A DNA stretch of 64,000 nucleotides from an uncultured Alphaproteobacteria bacterium (GCA_902572735.1 CACGGX010000001.1:124001-188000), one strand, 5' to 3'; numbered from the stretch's first letter, positions 25,973-35,951 are shown. Notes: a model not told the origin generated them from the letters alone. Made by a program: numbers and translations.

Positions 25973-27332
25973 CAAGCTTTCTTTTTGTAAATTTCTGATC
26001 AGGTGAATTTGTTTTTAACACCTTGTGTGCATTCTCTAAATAACTAATATCTGAGGGGTTTCCAATTAAAGTAAAGTTTTCATTTATATTTTTATTAAGA
26101 GGAGATACTATTTTAAAGTGGTTTGTTATTTCACTACCCTCTTTATGAGGCATGTAGAAATTAATATCCTTATCTCTTAATTCAAAATTAAGGCTTGAAA
26201 ATAATAGTCTATCGGAAACTACGATATTTTTTACAACACCACCTGAAGAACCACTGAAAATTTTCAGAGCATAATCATTTATACCACTTATTCGGTTAAA
26301 AATTTTAGACGGATAGCTAATTCCAATCATTACAAAAAGAATTAAGCAGATAATAAAATTAAACATGTAATTAGCTATCTTTAAAAAAGAATTATTAATT
26401 CTAATATATAAAAGAGCAAATAAAGAAATTAAAGCTGGAGCAGCCCAATTTGCATTAGCTCTTACAATAATAGCTTCTATTAAAACAATTAAAATTATAG
26501 GCATAGAAAATATTAGAAAAATTTTTTGAATATAGTTCCATTTATTAAATCCAAATACCCCACCCAAAACCATAAATGGGCCTAACATTAAAACTTGAAT
26601 TAACAAAAATTCTAAACCTCTAACGAGATCTATTTCAATATTTCCAAAATTTGCATTATCCGAAGTATGTTGAAGTGTTATCCAGTCATTATTAAAGTTC
26701 CAAATAATATTTGGTACCATAATTACAAATATACACAAAAAAGTAACACAAAAACCTAATAAATTTTCCAAAAAAATTTTTCTAAATCTTTTATCTAATA
26801 AAATTAGAACAAATAAACAAATCATAAAATATATAGCTGCGTATTTTGATAAAAAACCTAACCCCAGAAAAATACCTAATAATATAAAATTTTTTAAACT
26901 ATGTTCGCCATTGATCTTAATTAATTCATTAAGTGAAAGTGTCCAAAATAATAATAAAAAAAGATCAGTACTAATTATAAAAGATGAAAAAGAAACAGCG
27001 GGTATAAATAAAAAAATTAAACAACCTGCGAATGAATCTTTTTTGTTTAATCCAGCATTAATTAAAAGATTATAAATACTCCAGGCAATTAATAAATAAA
27101 CAAACGATGGGAGAAGTTTTAATGAAACAAAACTACTTCCTAATATTTCTGTATAAACTCTTATTATCCAGGACAAAAAAGGGGGTTTCGAAAAATAACC
27201 AAAGTCAATATCTTTTGACCATAACCAATACTGTGCTTCATCACCAAACAAATTAAAGGTAGTAAAATTTAAGGCACCAATTTTTAATAAAAGTAAAAAA
27301 ATAAATGATGGCAATAGAATTTTATTTAACAT
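25947..27332 (-). CDS. GT39/ArnT-like membrane glycosyltransferase
   Basis: A 461-residue polytopic membrane protein, from the ATG at 27332; a TTG at 27353 would add seven residues. The first loop carries FGDEAQYWLW and FGYFSKPPFLSW, the Asp/Glu motif of dolichyl-phosphate-mannose and ArnT-type transferases (PMT_2 family). About ten hydrophobic segments follow, then a soluble C-terminal domain. Such enzymes use polyprenyl-phosphate sugars to modify lipid A or other envelope acceptors on the periplasmic face. Immediately downstream of the double PAP2 phosphatase, with an 11-base overlap; joint lipid modification is a reasonable inference. Donor and acceptor are unknown. Confidence 0.8.
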   Translation of the reverse strand: MLNKILLPSFIFLLLLKIGALNFTTFNLFGDEAQYWLWSKDIDFGYFSKPPFLSWIIRVYTEILGSSFVSLKLLPSFVYLLIAWSIYNLLINAGLNKKDSFAGCLIFLFIPAVSFSSFIISTDLFLLLFWTLSLNELIKINGEHSLKNFILLGIFLGLGFLSKYAAIYFMICLFVLILLDKRFRKIFLENLLGFCVTFLCIFVIMVPNIIWNFNNDWITLQHTSDNANFGNIEIDLVRGLEFLLIQVLMLGPFMVLGGVFGFNKWNYIQKIFLIFSMPIILIVLIEAIIVRANANWAAPALISLFALLYIRINNSFLKIANYMFNFIICLILFVMIGISYPSKIFNRISGINDYALKIFSGSSGGVVKNIVVSDRLLFSSLNFELRDKDINFYMPHKEGSEITNHFKIVSPLNKNINENFTLIGNPSDISYLENAHKVLKTNSPDQKFTKRKLDVYEVVFE

Positions 27333-28656
27333 AATATTTTTTATACAATTCAAATAAAATTATATTTAAAATTACAATAAAAAAACCAGCAAAAAAAATA
27401 TCACTTAAAAAATGACCGCCAGCCATTATTCTAATCAAGCCAAATACAAAACCAGCAACAAAGCTTGCATAAAGGAAAATTATATTTTTTGTGATTAAAT
27501 ATAGAATTATAATTGAAAAGCCAACAGAGGCATCACCTGAAACAAAGGAGCAATTTGTTTCACAGGCATAGGTTATTTCAAACCACGGGGAAAAAGATTC
27601 TTTTCCACCCAACTCAACTACATCGTTTGGTCTTGCCCTACCCCAAAAACTTTTTAGTATAAGATTAACAAAAATTAAAACACTGATAATTTGAGAAATC
27701 CACAATAAAATTATTTCCTTAATAGAAAATTTATAATTAAAATAAATTTTATCAACTTTAAAGAATCTCCCAACTATTGGTAAAATTAAAATATAAATAA
27801 GTATTAGTGGTAATAAAATATCTCGAAACAATATTGAATTTAAATCAAAACTTTGTAATTCAAATTGTGATTCCCCCTTATAAAACAAAGACGATACAAA
27901 TAAATCTAAGGATGGGCCGGCAGTCACAAACACACAACTAAAAAATAAAATTAGAATGTAATAAAAGACCCCAGAATTTTCTTCAGGAATCAAATTTGAA
28001 AATTTATATTTATTATATTTATTTTCTATTACTATATTTAAAAACTTAAATAATACTAAAGCTAAAATTGCCCCAGCAAGAATATCTGTAAAAAAATGTG
28101 CCCCTACAACAACACGGCTAAAAGCAACAACAGAAGCTAAAAAATAAAAAAAATATCTTAGTTTTGGAAAAACAGAAACCAAAATAAAACAAACTATAAA
28201 TATTGTAGAAGAGTGTCCGGAGGGGAAAGAATGAAAATTTGATTCTAAGGTAAAATATTTAAAATTAAAAACGTCCTCGAAATCAGTATGGTTTGGTCTT
28301 GGCCTTCCCACCACATGTTTAATAATTTGTGTAATTATCCCAACTGTCAAAATATAAACAAAAGAAGAAACAAAAAAATTAGAAAGGTTTTTTGCGGATT
28401 TAGTTTTTATAATTTGAAGTTTGTTATTTATATAAAAAATAACAAAACCTATTATTGTAATAGAAAAATACCAAGATGAACTTCCAAGTTTTGTTATTTC
28501 TGAAAAAAATTCTTTTAGAAAAACTCCGTTTACCCACTCACTTAAGTTTATAAAATAACTATAAAAAAAAAGATCTAAATTAAAAGAAGCAAATATACTT
28601 AATGTAATAAATGCTAAAATAAGTAATTCAAATTTAATGCTTTTAAAAATACTCAT
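27322..28656 (-). CDS. Double-domain PAP2 membrane phosphatase
   Basis: A 444-residue polytopic protein with two PAP2 (type 2 phosphatidic acid phosphatase) modules in tandem. Module 1 has KHVVGRPRPN near residue 123, SFPSGHSS near 147 and SRVVVGAHFFTD near 188, the full catalytic set. Module 2 has KSFWGRARPND near 333, SFVSGDAS near 371 and RIMAGGHFLSD near 414; in it the usual PSGH His is Asp. Catalysis would face the periplasm. Such enzymes dephosphorylate lipid A (LpxE/LpxF), undecaprenyl pyrophosphate or phosphatidylglycerol phosphate. Fusion of two modules is uncommon. It heads a leftward unit with the GT39 enzyme and DUF3108 protein. Confidence 0.85.
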   Translation of the reverse strand: MSIFKSIKFELLILAFITLSIFASFNLDLFFYSYFINLSEWVNGVFLKEFFSEITKLGSSSWYFSITIIGFVIFYINNKLQIIKTKSAKNLSNFFVSSFVYILTVGIITQIIKHVVGRPRPNHTDFEDVFNFKYFTLESNFHSFPSGHSSTIFIVCFILVSVFPKLRYFFYFLASVVAFSRVVVGAHFFTDILAGAILALVLFKFLNIVIENKYNKYKFSNLIPEENSGVFYYILILFFSCVFVTAGPSLDLFVSSLFYKGESQFELQSFDLNSILFRDILLPLILIYILILPIVGRFFKVDKIYFNYKFSIKEIILLWISQIISVLIFVNLILKSFWGRARPNDVVELGGKESFSPWFEITYACETNCSFVSGDASVGFSIIILYLITKNIIFLYASFVAGFVFGLIRIMAGGHFLSDIFFAGFFIVILNIILFELYKKYYVK

Positions 28657-28685
28657 TTTACAACTATTAAAAAATTAAATGAGCT

Positions 28686-29999
28686 TTACAATATAAACTT
28701 TGATAAGTCCTGACTTTTAATAAGTTCTCCTAAGCTATTTTCAACGTATTCCTTATTAATTATTATTTCTGTAGGGCCTATATCTGAGGCTGTGTAACTA
28801 ACCTCTTCAAGTAGCTTTTCCATTACAGTATGGAGCCTTCTGGCGCCTATATTTTCTACGTTCTGATTTATCTCTGTAGATAGAGAGGCTATGCTATCAA
28901 TTCCATCTTCTTCAAATTGCAAATCAACCTTCTCTGTTCCAAGAAGTCCTTGATACTGCTTAATCAAACTATTTTGTGTTTCAGTAAGAATAAGTTTAAA
29001 ATCTTTTTTACTAAGACTATCAAGCTCAACTCTAATTGGTAATCTTCCTTGAAGTTCAGGCAGCATATCTGATGGTTTTGATAAATGAAATGCGCCTGAT
29101 GCAATAAACAAAATATAGTCTGTCTTTACAACACCGTATTTTGTAGTAACTGCAGTTCCTTCAATAAGTGGTAACAAATCTCTTTGAACACCCTCTCTTG
29201 AAACATCCGCACCACTTCTATCAGCCCTAGAGGTAATTTTATCTATTTCATCTATAAAAACGATTCCATTTTGTTCAACATCTTCTAATGCTCTTGAGTT
29301 AATTTTATCTTTGTCTAGTAGTTTGTCAGTTTCTTCACTTAATAAATAAGCATGAGAGTCTTTAACACTCATTTTTTTCATTTTCTTTTGATTGCCAAAA
29401 CCTTTTCCAAACACATCCCCTAAATTAATCATACCCATTTGAGACCCAGGCATGCCTGGTATATCCATAGTCGGTAAACTTAAATTTGCATTAGCTGAAA
29501 CTGGAATTTCAACTTCATTATCATTTAATTCACCCGATCTTAGTTTTTTTCTAAAGTTATCTCTAGTAGCTGGTGTTGAGCTTTTAGAAACCAAAACATC
29601 TAAAATTCTTTCTTCTGCATTTTTCTCTGCTTTTGCCTTTACTTCTTGACCCATTTGTATTTTTGTTTTTGTAATACTTATTTCAACGAGATCTCTTATT
29701 ATCTGTTCAACATCTCTTCCAACATATCCAACCTCTGTAAATTTAGTTGCCTCAACTTTAACAAAAGGTGCATTTGCTAACTTAGCAAGTCTCCTTGATA
29801 TTTCTGTTTTTCCACAACCTGTTGGACCAACCATTAAGATATTTTTTGGTACAATTTCTTCTTTTAAAGAATCATCAAGTTGTTTTCTTCTCCATCTATT
29901 TCTTAAAGCAACTGCAACAGCCTTTTTTGCTTTGTTCTGACCTATAATAAATTTATCTAATTCAGAAACAATTTCTCTTGGGCTAAAACTAGATTCCAT
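28686..29999 (-). CDS. hslU: ATP-dependent protease ATPase subunit HslU
   Basis: A 437-residue AAA+ unfoldase. The start is taken at ATG 29999 ([17 protein letters not shown]), one base from the hslV stop; the open frame extends to 30062, but those residues fall within hslV and are not family-like. Walker A is [11 protein letters not shown] near residue 57, Walker [11 protein letters not shown] near 248, sensor 2 region [16 protein letters not shown] near 388. The intermediate I-domain is present and contains a Gly/Met-rich stretch. HslU feeds unfolded proteins to HslV. Expressed from the heat-shock-type promoter before hslV. Confidence 0.97.
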   Translation of the reverse strand: MESSFSPREIVSELDKFIIGQNKAKKAVAVALRNRWRRKQLDDSLKEEIVPKNILMVGPTGCGKTEISRRLAKLANAPFVKVEATKFTEVGYVGRDVEQIIRDLVEISITKTKIQMGQEVKAKAEKNAEERILDVLVSKSSTPATRDNFRKKLRSGELNDNEVEIPVSANANLSLPTMDIPGMPGSQMGMINLGDVFGKGFGNQKKMKKMSVKDSHAYLLSEETDKLLDKDKINSRALEDVEQNGIVFIDEIDKITSRADRSGADVSREGVQRDLLPLIEGTAVTTKYGVVKTDYILFIASGAFHLSKPSDMLPELQGRLPIRVELDSLSKKDFKLILTETQNSLIKQYQGLLGTEKVDLQFEEDGIDSIASLSTEINQNVENIGARRLHTVMEKLLEEVSYTASDIGPTEIIINKEYVENSLGELIKSQDLSKFIL

Positions 30000-30000
30000 T

Positions 30001-30549
30001 CTACAGCTCAATAGTTTCTGAAATAATATTATGGTTTGTATAAATACAAATATCTGCAGCAATATTGAGTGATTCTAAAGCAATTTCTTTCGCATTCATT
30101 TTTGTATTTTTCATTAATGCTTTAGCAGCACTATTTGCATATGGACCCCCAGAACCTATTGCAAGTATTCCATCATCTGATTCAATTACATCACCAGTAC
30201 CAGATAACAATAAACTTACATCCTTATCAGCTACGATCATCATTGCTTCTAATCTTCTAAGATACCTATCCGTTCTCCAATCTTTAGCTAATTCAACACA
30301 AGCTCTTTTAAGTTGGTTCTTATATTGATCTAATTTTCCCTCTAATCTTTCAAATAAAGCAAATGCATCTGCAGTAGAACCTGCAAAACCAGATATAACA
30401 GTTTCATCAGCACCAAGCCTTCTAATTTTTTTAACATTAGACTTCATTACAGTATTACCAAGACTAGCCTGACCATCACCTGCAATAACGACAAGATTAT
30501 CTTTTCTAATTCCTACAATAGTTGTTGATTTAATGATGTTTTTTTTCAT
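30001..30549 (-). CDS. hslV: ATP-dependent protease peptidase subunit HslV
   Basis: A 182-residue proteasome-related peptidase. The catalytic N-terminal threonine is in [10 protein letters not shown] (T9 after removal of a short propeptide), with [32 protein letters not shown] and [18 protein letters not shown] as further marks. Threonine protease degrading misfolded proteins with HslU. Start ATG at 30549. It is first in the hslVU unit, divergent from hisB, and preceded by an RpoH-type promoter. Confidence 0.97.
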   Translation of the reverse strand: MKKNIIKSTTIVGIRKDNLVVIAGDGQASLGNTVMKSNVKKIRRLGADETVISGFAGSTADAFALFERLEGKLDQYKNQLKRACVELAKDWRTDRYLRRLEAMMIVADKDVSLLLSGTGDVIESDDGILAIGSGGPYANSAAKALMKNTKMNAKEIALESLNIAADICIYTNHNIISETIEL

Positions 30550-30558
30550 TGATTCATA

Positions 30559-30586
30559 AGATGGCTATTTAATTATTTTTATCAAG
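30559..30586 (-). promoter_or_regulatory. RpoH (sigma-32)-type promoter of hslVU
   Basis: Read on the minus strand: -35 CTTGATA (30586-30580), 13-base spacer, -10 AGCCATCT (30566-30559). The consensus is CTTGAAA and CCCCATNT. Six of seven and six of eight positions match. It lies 10 bases before the hslV ATG, so the leader would be very short or leaderless. Confidence 0.65.
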
Positions 30587-30630
30587 TAATTTACCTAGAA
30601 TAAATCATATTTCACTGATATTAGGCAAAA

Positions 30631-31218
30631 ATGCGTAAAGGTAAAGTTGAAAGAAATACTAGAGAAACCAAGATAAGTTGTGAAGTTAACTTAGATGGAA
30701 CTGGCCAATCTAAAATTTCAACACAAATTGGTTTTTTTGATCATATGTTGGAATTATTATCTCATCACAGCTTGTTAGATATAGATTTAAAATGTGAAGG
30801 AGACACTAATGTTGATCTTCACCATTCAGTTGAGGATACTGCTTACTCAATTGCTTTGGCTATAAACAAAGCACTAGATGATAAAAAAGGAATAAATAGA
30901 TATGGTTTTTCATATGTTCCGATGGATGAATGTTTATCAAGATGTGTTATTGATTTAAGCGGAAGGCCTGAGCTTGTATGGAATGTAAATCTTGGATTAA
31001 AAAAAATTGGTGAAATGGACACTGAGCTATTCCATGAATTTTTTAAAGCCTTTTCAAATGAATCTAAATGTAATTTACATATCGAAAATTTGTATGGAAA
31101 AAACAATCACCATATCATTGAATCATGCTTTAAGGCTTTTGCCAAAAGTTTAAGATTTGCTGTCGAAATTGATAACAGAAGAAAAGATAACATACCATCA
31201 TCAAAAGGCACTCTTTAA
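30631..31218 (+). CDS. hisB: Imidazoleglycerol-phosphate dehydratase
   Basis: A 195-residue monofunctional HisB dehydratase without the phosphatase domain of E. coli HisB. Metal-binding histidines appear in FFDHMLELLSHHS, DLHHSVEDTAY and LHIENLYGKNNHHIIESCFKA. It makes imidazole acetol phosphate in histidine synthesis. First in a six-gene rightward run (hisB, hisH, GNAT, hisA, hisF, hisE) followed by a HIT gene, with gaps or overlaps of a few bases. Confidence 0.96.
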   Translation: MRKGKVERNTRETKISCEVNLDGTGQSKISTQIGFFDHMLELLSHHSLLDIDLKCEGDTNVDLHHSVEDTAYSIALAINKALDDKKGINRYGFSYVPMDECLSRCVIDLSGRPELVWNVNLGLKKIGEMDTELFHEFFKAFSNESKCNLHIENLYGKNNHHIIESCFKAFAKSLRFAVEIDNRRKDNIPSSKGTL

Positions 31219-31224
31219 TTTTTA

Positions 31225-31854
31225 ATGAAAAAGATCACTATTGTCGATTACGGCTCAGGCAATGTTTTGTCTGCACAAAAATCTTTTATCAAAATAGCAA
31301 AAGATAACAATATTGATGTTGAAGTTTTAATTTCAAAAAAAATAAATGATGTAAAAAACTCAACCCACATCGTTTTACCTGGTCAAGGAGCCTTTTCTAC
31401 ATGCATGAATGGTTTAAAAAAAACAGATGGATTGATTGATGAGCTTTCTGAGTTTGCATTAATAAAAAAGAAACCATTTTTGGGGATATGTGTTGGTATG
31501 CAAATGCTAGCTAAGAAGAGTGAAGAAAATGGAGATCATGAAGGTCTAGGTTGGATAGACGGTCAAATTAAATTATTGCCAGGAGATAATTTAAAACTTC
31601 CTCATATGGGGTGGAACTTGGTAATACCAACAAATTCAAAATATAATAACTTAATCTCAACTAAAAATGACTATTACTTTGTTCACTCATATTATTTCGA
31701 ATGTGCTGATAAAGACAATATTTTGGCTGAAACTAAGTACGGAACAAATTTTACTTCAATAGTTGGAAAAGAAAATATATACGGCGTGCAGTTTCATCCT
31801 GAAAAAAGTTCCTCCCAAGGATTAAACTTACTAAAAGAATTTATTGGAGTATAA
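31225..31854 (+). CDS. hisH: Imidazole glycerol phosphate synthase, glutaminase subunit
   Basis: A 209-residue class I glutamine amidotransferase: IVDYGSGNVLS at the N-terminus, nucleophile Cys in FLGICVGMQML near residue 88, and the His-Glu pair in GVQFHPEKSS near 191. It supplies ammonia to HisF. It starts 6 bases after hisB and ends one base before the GNAT gene. Confidence 0.96.
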   Translation: MKKITIVDYGSGNVLSAQKSFIKIAKDNNIDVEVLISKKINDVKNSTHIVLPGQGAFSTCMNGLKKTDGLIDELSEFALIKKKPFLGICVGMQMLAKKSEENGDHEGLGWIDGQIKLLPGDNLKLPHMGWNLVIPTNSKYNNLISTKNDYYFVHSYYFECADKDNILAETKYGTNFTSIVGKENIYGVQFHPEKSSSQGLNLLKEFIGV

Positions 31855-31855
31855 C

Positions 31856-32392
31856 ATGTCTACACAACTAAAAGAAAAAATTAATATTTCAGTTGATAAT
31901 ATTGAAACACTTACAGATGTAGATTTGGCAGATCTTTGTAATATCACTGAACAAGCGATTAAAGCCGGGGGCGGATTTGGTTGGTTAAGAGTTCCCACAA
32001 GAGATATTTTAATAGATTATTGGACTAAAAGAACTAATGATAAATATATCAAACTTATTGTTGGAAGACTTAACGGAGTTATAGCCGGGACCCTTCAATT
32101 AGCGTATGAGGCTCCTAATATTGAGTCTAGGAAAAATATTGCTCGTATAAGAAGACAATTTGTTGCCCCATGGGCAAGAGGTTACGGTTTAGCCAAAACA
32201 ATGATTGACTACACTGAACAAATTGCAAAAGAAGACAATATAAAATCTTTGCAGTTAGCCGTTAGAGAAACACAAGATGTAGCAATAAAACTTTTTACAG
32301 GTAAAAGTTATACTAAGTGGGGTGAAAACCCATATTATGCCTATATTAATGGAAGCTTTATAAAAGGTTATTATTATTATAAAAATCTATAG
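31856..32392 (+). CDS. GNAT-family N-acetyltransferase within the his operon
   Basis: A 178-residue protein from ATG 31856; the open frame extends 12 bases into hisH from a TTG. The acetyl-CoA loop follows RRQFVAPWARGYGLAKTMID (R/Q-x-x-G-x-G/A type, near residue 108), with LAVRETQDVAIKLF downstream, fitting the GNAT fold. It lies between hisH and hisA, overlapping hisA by one base, so it is made with the histidine enzymes. Its substrate is unknown; a role in histidine metabolism is suggested only by position. Confidence 0.8.
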   Translation: MSTQLKEKINISVDNIETLTDVDLADLCNITEQAIKAGGGFGWLRVPTRDILIDYWTKRTNDKYIKLIVGRLNGVIAGTLQLAYEAPNIESRKNIARIRRQFVAPWARGYGLAKTMIDYTEQIAKEDNIKSLQLAVRETQDVAIKLFTGKSYTKWGENPYYAYINGSFIKGYYYYKNL

Positions 32393-33132
32393 TGCAAATT
32401 ATACCGGCCATAGATTTAAAGGATAATAAATGCGTTAGACTTTCCAAAGGGAAAGATAACTCCAGCATTGTTTACAATGAAGACCCAGAAAAACAAGCTA
32501 TCTACTTTGAAAAAGTTGGTTGTAAAAAACTTCACTTGGTTGATCTAGATGCAGCTTTTGGTAGACCAAATGTTAATTTTGAAACAATAAAGAATATTAG
32601 AAAATCAACTTCAATACCAATACAATTAGGGGGTGGTGTTAGAAATTTAGATTTAGCAAAAAAATATTTTGAGGTAGGAATAAATAATTTGATTATTGGT
32701 TCAATGTCAGTTGAAAAACCAAATGAAGTTATAGATTTGTCAAATAAGTATGCAGATAAAGTATATATATCATTAGATATTTTTAAAGATAACATAATGA
32801 TTAAAGGGTGGGATGAAAACTCAGGAAAGAAAATACAAGATATTCTTGATATTTATACTAGCTCAAAAATTAAAGGATATATAATTACTGATATTCAAAA
32901 TGATGGAATGCTAAAGGGTTTAAATTTGGATTTTGTTAATAATTTTATAAAAAAAATAAACCTAATTAAAAAATTTAATAAAAAAATTATAATTGCTGGC
33001 GGTTTAACAGATTACTCCGATCTAATAAATTTAAAAAAACTTAACACAAAAAACATTGAAGGAATAATTTCAGGTAAATCTTTCTATGAAGGAAAAATTG
33101 ATTTAGTAGAAGCGCAAAAAATTTTAAACTAA
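32392..33132 (+). CDS. hisA: ProFAR isomerase
   Basis: A 246-residue TIM-barrel enzyme starting at GTG 32392, overlapping the preceding stop by one base. Marks are [15 protein letters not shown] with catalytic Asp near residue 8, [10 protein letters not shown] near 81, and [12 protein letters not shown] near 165. It isomerises ProFAR to PRFAR in histidine synthesis. The C-terminal part is divergent and Asn/Lys-rich but retains [11 protein letters not shown] and [11 protein letters not shown]. Confidence 0.94.
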   Translation: MQIIPAIDLKDNKCVRLSKGKDNSSIVYNEDPEKQAIYFEKVGCKKLHLVDLDAAFGRPNVNFETIKNIRKSTSIPIQLGGGVRNLDLAKKYFEVGINNLIIGSMSVEKPNEVIDLSNKYADKVYISLDIFKDNIMIKGWDENSGKKIQDILDIYTSSKIKGYIITDIQNDGMLKGLNLDFVNNFIKKINLIKKFNKKIIIAGGLTDYSDLINLKKLNTKNIEGIISGKSFYEGKIDLVEAQKILN

Positions 33133-33133
33133 A

Positions 33134-33889
33134 ATGGTAAAAAAAAGAATCATCCCATGCCTGGACGTCAAAGATGGAAGGGTTGTAAAGGGTATAAATT
33201 TTTTAAATTTAATTGATGCAGGAGATCCCGTTGAACAAGCAAAACACTATTCTGATAATGGGGCTGATGAAATATGTTTTTTAGATATTAGCGCATCATT
33301 AGAAAATAGAGATACTATGATCAATGTAGTTAAAAAAACTGCAAACGAAGTTTTTATCCCCCTTACAGTTGGCGGTGGAATTTCATCAATAGAAAATATA
33401 CAAGCCTTACTTAAAGCTGGCGCCGACAAAGTTTCTATAAATTCTGCAGCAATTAAAAATCCCAGTATCATTAAAGAGGCTTCTGAGTATTTTGGAAACC
33501 AATGCATTGTTGTGGCTGTTGATGCAAAAAAACACAATAATGATTGGTTTGTTTATTCTCATGGTGGGACTAAGAAAACTGATTTACTTGCTTTAAGCTG
33601 GATAGAAAAAGCTCAAGAACTAGGAGCTGGGGAAATTCTTTTAACATCAATGGACAAGGATGGCACAAAATCTGGCTTTGATAATGAACTACTGGGTAAA
33701 GTATCAGAATTTATAAAGATACCAGTTATAGCTAGCGGTGGAGTTGGAACTCTAGATCATTTCTATGACGGTGTAGTTAAAGGCAAAGCAGATGCATTAT
33801 TAGCGGCCTCAGTCTTTCATTTTAATGAAATTAGCATTAAAGAAGTAAAGGAATACTTAAAAGATAAAAATATAAGCATTAGAGATTAA
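33134..33889 (+). CDS. hisF: Imidazole glycerol phosphate synthase, cyclase subunit
   Basis: A 251-residue TIM barrel paralogous to His[20 protein letters not shown] at the N-terminus (catalytic Asp 11), [11 protein letters not shown] near 79, [16 protein letters not shown] near 173, and [13 protein letters not shown] near 198. With HisH it forms imidazole glycerol phosphate and AICAR. It begins two bases after hisA and is well conserved. Confidence 0.97.
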   Translation: MVKKRIIPCLDVKDGRVVKGINFLNLIDAGDPVEQAKHYSDNGADEICFLDISASLENRDTMINVVKKTANEVFIPLTVGGGISSIENIQALLKAGADKVSINSAAIKNPSIIKEASEYFGNQCIVVAVDAKKHNNDWFVYSHGGTKKTDLLALSWIEKAQELGAGEILLTSMDKDGTKSGFDNELLGKVSEFIKIPVIASGGVGTLDHFYDGVVKGKADALLAASVFHFNEISIKEVKEYLKDKNISIRD

Positions 33890-33894
33890 ATTTT

Positions 33895-34167
33895 ATGAAA
33901 ATTGAAGACTTAAATGAAATTATAAATAATAGAGTACAAACAAGAAAAAAAAATTCGTATACCAATAAGTTATTAAAGTTAGGGCCAAAAAAAATAGCTC
34001 AAAAATTTGGAGAAGAATCATCTGAATTAATAATAGATTTTTTAAAAGGATCAAAAAAAAGAACAATAGAAGAAGCTGTTGATGTAATTTATCATCTTCT
34101 TATTTTGTTAAAATCAAAAAAAATTACTATTAATGAAATTCACAAAGAACTTGACAAAAGAAAGTAA
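33895..34167 (+). CDS. hisE: Phosphoribosyl-ATP pyrophosphatase
   Basis: A 90-residue MazG-like alpha-helical protein with KKIAQKFGEESSELIIDFLKG and the metal-binding EEAVDVIYHLLILL. It hydrolyses phosphoribosyl-ATP. HisI, fused to HisE in enterics, is a separate gene 25 kb away here. Five bases after hisF. Confidence 0.93.
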   Translation: MKIEDLNEIINNRVQTRKKNSYTNKLLKLGPKKIAQKFGEESSELIIDFLKGSKKRTIEEAVDVIYHLLILLKSKKITINEIHKELDKRK

Positions 34168-34173
34168 ATTAAA

Positions 34174-34524
34174 ATGTATGACGAAAGTAATATTTTCGCA
34201 AAAATATTAAGAAAAGAAATACCTTGTGATAAAGTTTATGAAGATGATGTAAGTTTATTTTTTAACGATGTTAATCCTCAAGCAAAAATACATGTTTTAG
34301 GCATACCTAAATTTCCTTGTTCATCTTTTTCTGAATTTATAAAAAATGCTGAAAATGAGATCATTATCTCTTTTTTTAAAAATGTTCAGCTAGTAATTAA
34401 TAAACTCAATGTTGAAAAAAGTGGTTATAGATTAATTACCAACTCAGGAGAAGATGGAGGTCAAGAAGTGCCACATTTCCATATTCATATATTAGCGGGT
34501 GAAAAAATTGAAATTATAAAATAA
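34174..34524 (+). CDS. HIT-family nucleotide hydrolase (HinT-like)
   Basis: A 116-residue histidine-triad protein: N-terminal NIFAKILRKEIPCDKVYEDD and catalytic HFHIHIL near residue 101. HinT proteins hydrolyse nucleoside phosphoramidates and adenylates. Often placed after hisE in alphaproteobacteria. Stops three bases before the convergent BON gene. Confidence 0.93.
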   Translation: MYDESNIFAKILRKEIPCDKVYEDDVSLFFNDVNPQAKIHVLGIPKFPCSSFSEFIKNAENEIIISFFKNVQLVINKLNVEKSGYRLITNSGEDGGQEVPHFHIHILAGEKIEIIK

Positions 34525-34527
34525 CTT

Positions 34528-35133
34528 TTATTTATCTTTAATTATTACGTAGTTAACAATCTCATTAACGCCCTTTATATTTTTAAGCGCTTCTATCATT
34601 TCTTCTAAAAGATCAGGTCTTTTTGTTATACCAGCAACATAAATTTTTGCCTGTATAGTCTCGAAATTAAATGTAATCGCTTTAATTCCTATAGTTTTTG
34701 CCGCAATAGCTCTTGCTTGTGTATTAATCCACAAATCACTAGCATAATCTTTTAATGTCGATCTATTTCCAATTTCTATTTCGTTTATAATTTCTTTTAC
34801 GCCTTCAACTTCCCAAACCAACCTTACTGCTTCAATTCGTATTTCTTGAGTATCTACTAAACCAGTTAATAATACTCTTCCTTCTAAAGTGCTTGTATTT
34901 ATATTTACAAAAAGATTATTATCGGCATTTAGAAACTTAGCTGCAATGTTTACTTTAATTGTAGCATCATCAATTACTGTTCCAAGAGATCTTTCTCCTT
35001 CAGCCACAACCATAGCACTACCACCACCTGTTGCAAGAACACCTGCAGGTGAACATCCATAGTTAATTGATGTAAAAATTAAAATTATAGGAATAAGTAA
35101 AATTTTAGTTATTTTTTTAATTTCAACAACCAT
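34528..35133 (-). CDS. BON-domain lipoprotein (DolP/YraP-like)
   Basis: A 201-residue envelope protein: hydrophobic N-terminus ending in a lipoprotein Cys near residue 27 (NYGC, a relaxed lipobox), then two BON domains (about 55-120 and 130-200; the ends are VEGVKEIINEIEI and IKGVNEIVNYVII). Two-BON lipoproteins next to rsmI and an LpoA homologue match E. coli dolP, which supports outer-membrane integrity and BamA folding. It overlaps the rsmI 3' end by 25 bases, so the pair is coexpressed. Confidence 0.8.
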   Translation of the reverse strand: MVVEIKKITKILLIPIILIFTSINYGCSPAGVLATGGGSAMVVAEGERSLGTVIDDATIKVNIAAKFLNADNNLFVNINTSTLEGRVLLTGLVDTQEIRIEAVRLVWEVEGVKEIINEIEIGNRSTLKDYASDLWINTQARAIAAKTIGIKAITFNFETIQAKIYVAGITKRPDLLEEMIEALKNIKGVNEIVNYVIIKDK

Positions 35134-35951
35134 TTGTAAATTTTGTTTTTATTAATTTTTGTAAATTTATGTACTATTTCGACGATGTCGGTCAAAGAAA
35201 ATTTTTTACTCATTTTTTTTAACTCATCCTTGTACAATTCAATTTCATCAAATTCCTGATTTTTTGATGTGTATTTATCAATAACAGCAACAAACTCACC
35301 CTTTGTACTTTCTTTATATTGAAGCATGTCATTTTTTACTTTCTTTGGAAATCCTCTAAAAACAAACTCATTTACTTTTGTAAGTTCTTTACATATTGAA
35401 ATTGATCTATCAGGAATAATGTTTTCCAAACATTCTAAAAAAATAATCAATTTATGATTTGAAACAAAAAATACAGACGTCTTTTTTTCTTTAGAAATTT
35501 CATTAACAAGATCCTCTATCTTTTTTCTAGACTTTGGTATAAAACCAAAAAAAGCAAATTCTGTTATAGGCAATCCAGATAATTGCAAGCTGGATATAAC
35601 AGATGAGGGACCAGGTATAGATGTAATGCTAATAGTGTTTTCTATACAATATTGTACGAGTTTATAACCAGGATCAGAAATAAGTGGAGATCCCGCGTCG
35701 GAAATAAGAACACATTTTTTACTTTTTATAAAACGTTTAATCTGATCTATGATTCTCTGTTCATTATAATCATGTAAGCCAATTAATTTCTTTTTAATGC
35801 CTAATTTATTTAGTAGTTTAAGTGAATGTTTAGGATTTTCACAAATAACAATATCACAGTCTCTAAGGATATTAACGGCTCGATAAGTTATGTCTTCTAA
35901 ATTACCAATAGGTGTAGCTACGATTGACAGACCATTAATAAAGTTATTCAT
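35109..35951 (-). CDS. rsmI: 16S rRNA (cytidine-1402-2'-O) methyltransferase
   Basis: A 280-residue tetrapyrrole-methylase-fold protein: LSIVATPIGNLEDITYRA at the N-terminus, LISDAGSPLISDPGY near residue 80, and ITSIPGPSSVISSLQLSG near 112, all RsmI signatures. It 2'-O-methylates C1402 with RsmH. The divergent lpoA-like frame starts inside this gene (62-base head-to-head overlap). Confidence 0.95.
   Translation of the reverse strand: MNNFINGLSIVATPIGNLEDITYRAVNILRDCDIVICENPKHSLKLLNKLGIKKKLIGLHDYNEQRIIDQIKRFIKSKKCVLISDAGSPLISDPGYKLVQYCIENTISITSIPGPSSVISSLQLSGLPITEFAFFGFIPKSRKKIEDLVNEISKEKKTSVFFVSNHKLIIFLECLENIIPDRSISICKELTKVNEFVFRGFPKKVKNDMLQYKESTKGEFVAVIDKYTSKNQEFDEIELYKDELKKMSKKFSLTDIVEIVHKFTKINKNKIYKWLLKLKK

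Noticed and set aside
30000..30062. Upstream extension of hslU by 21 residues
   Set aside because: The extra residues fall in the hslV 3' end and do not resemble HslU; the family N-terminus begins at ATG 29999.
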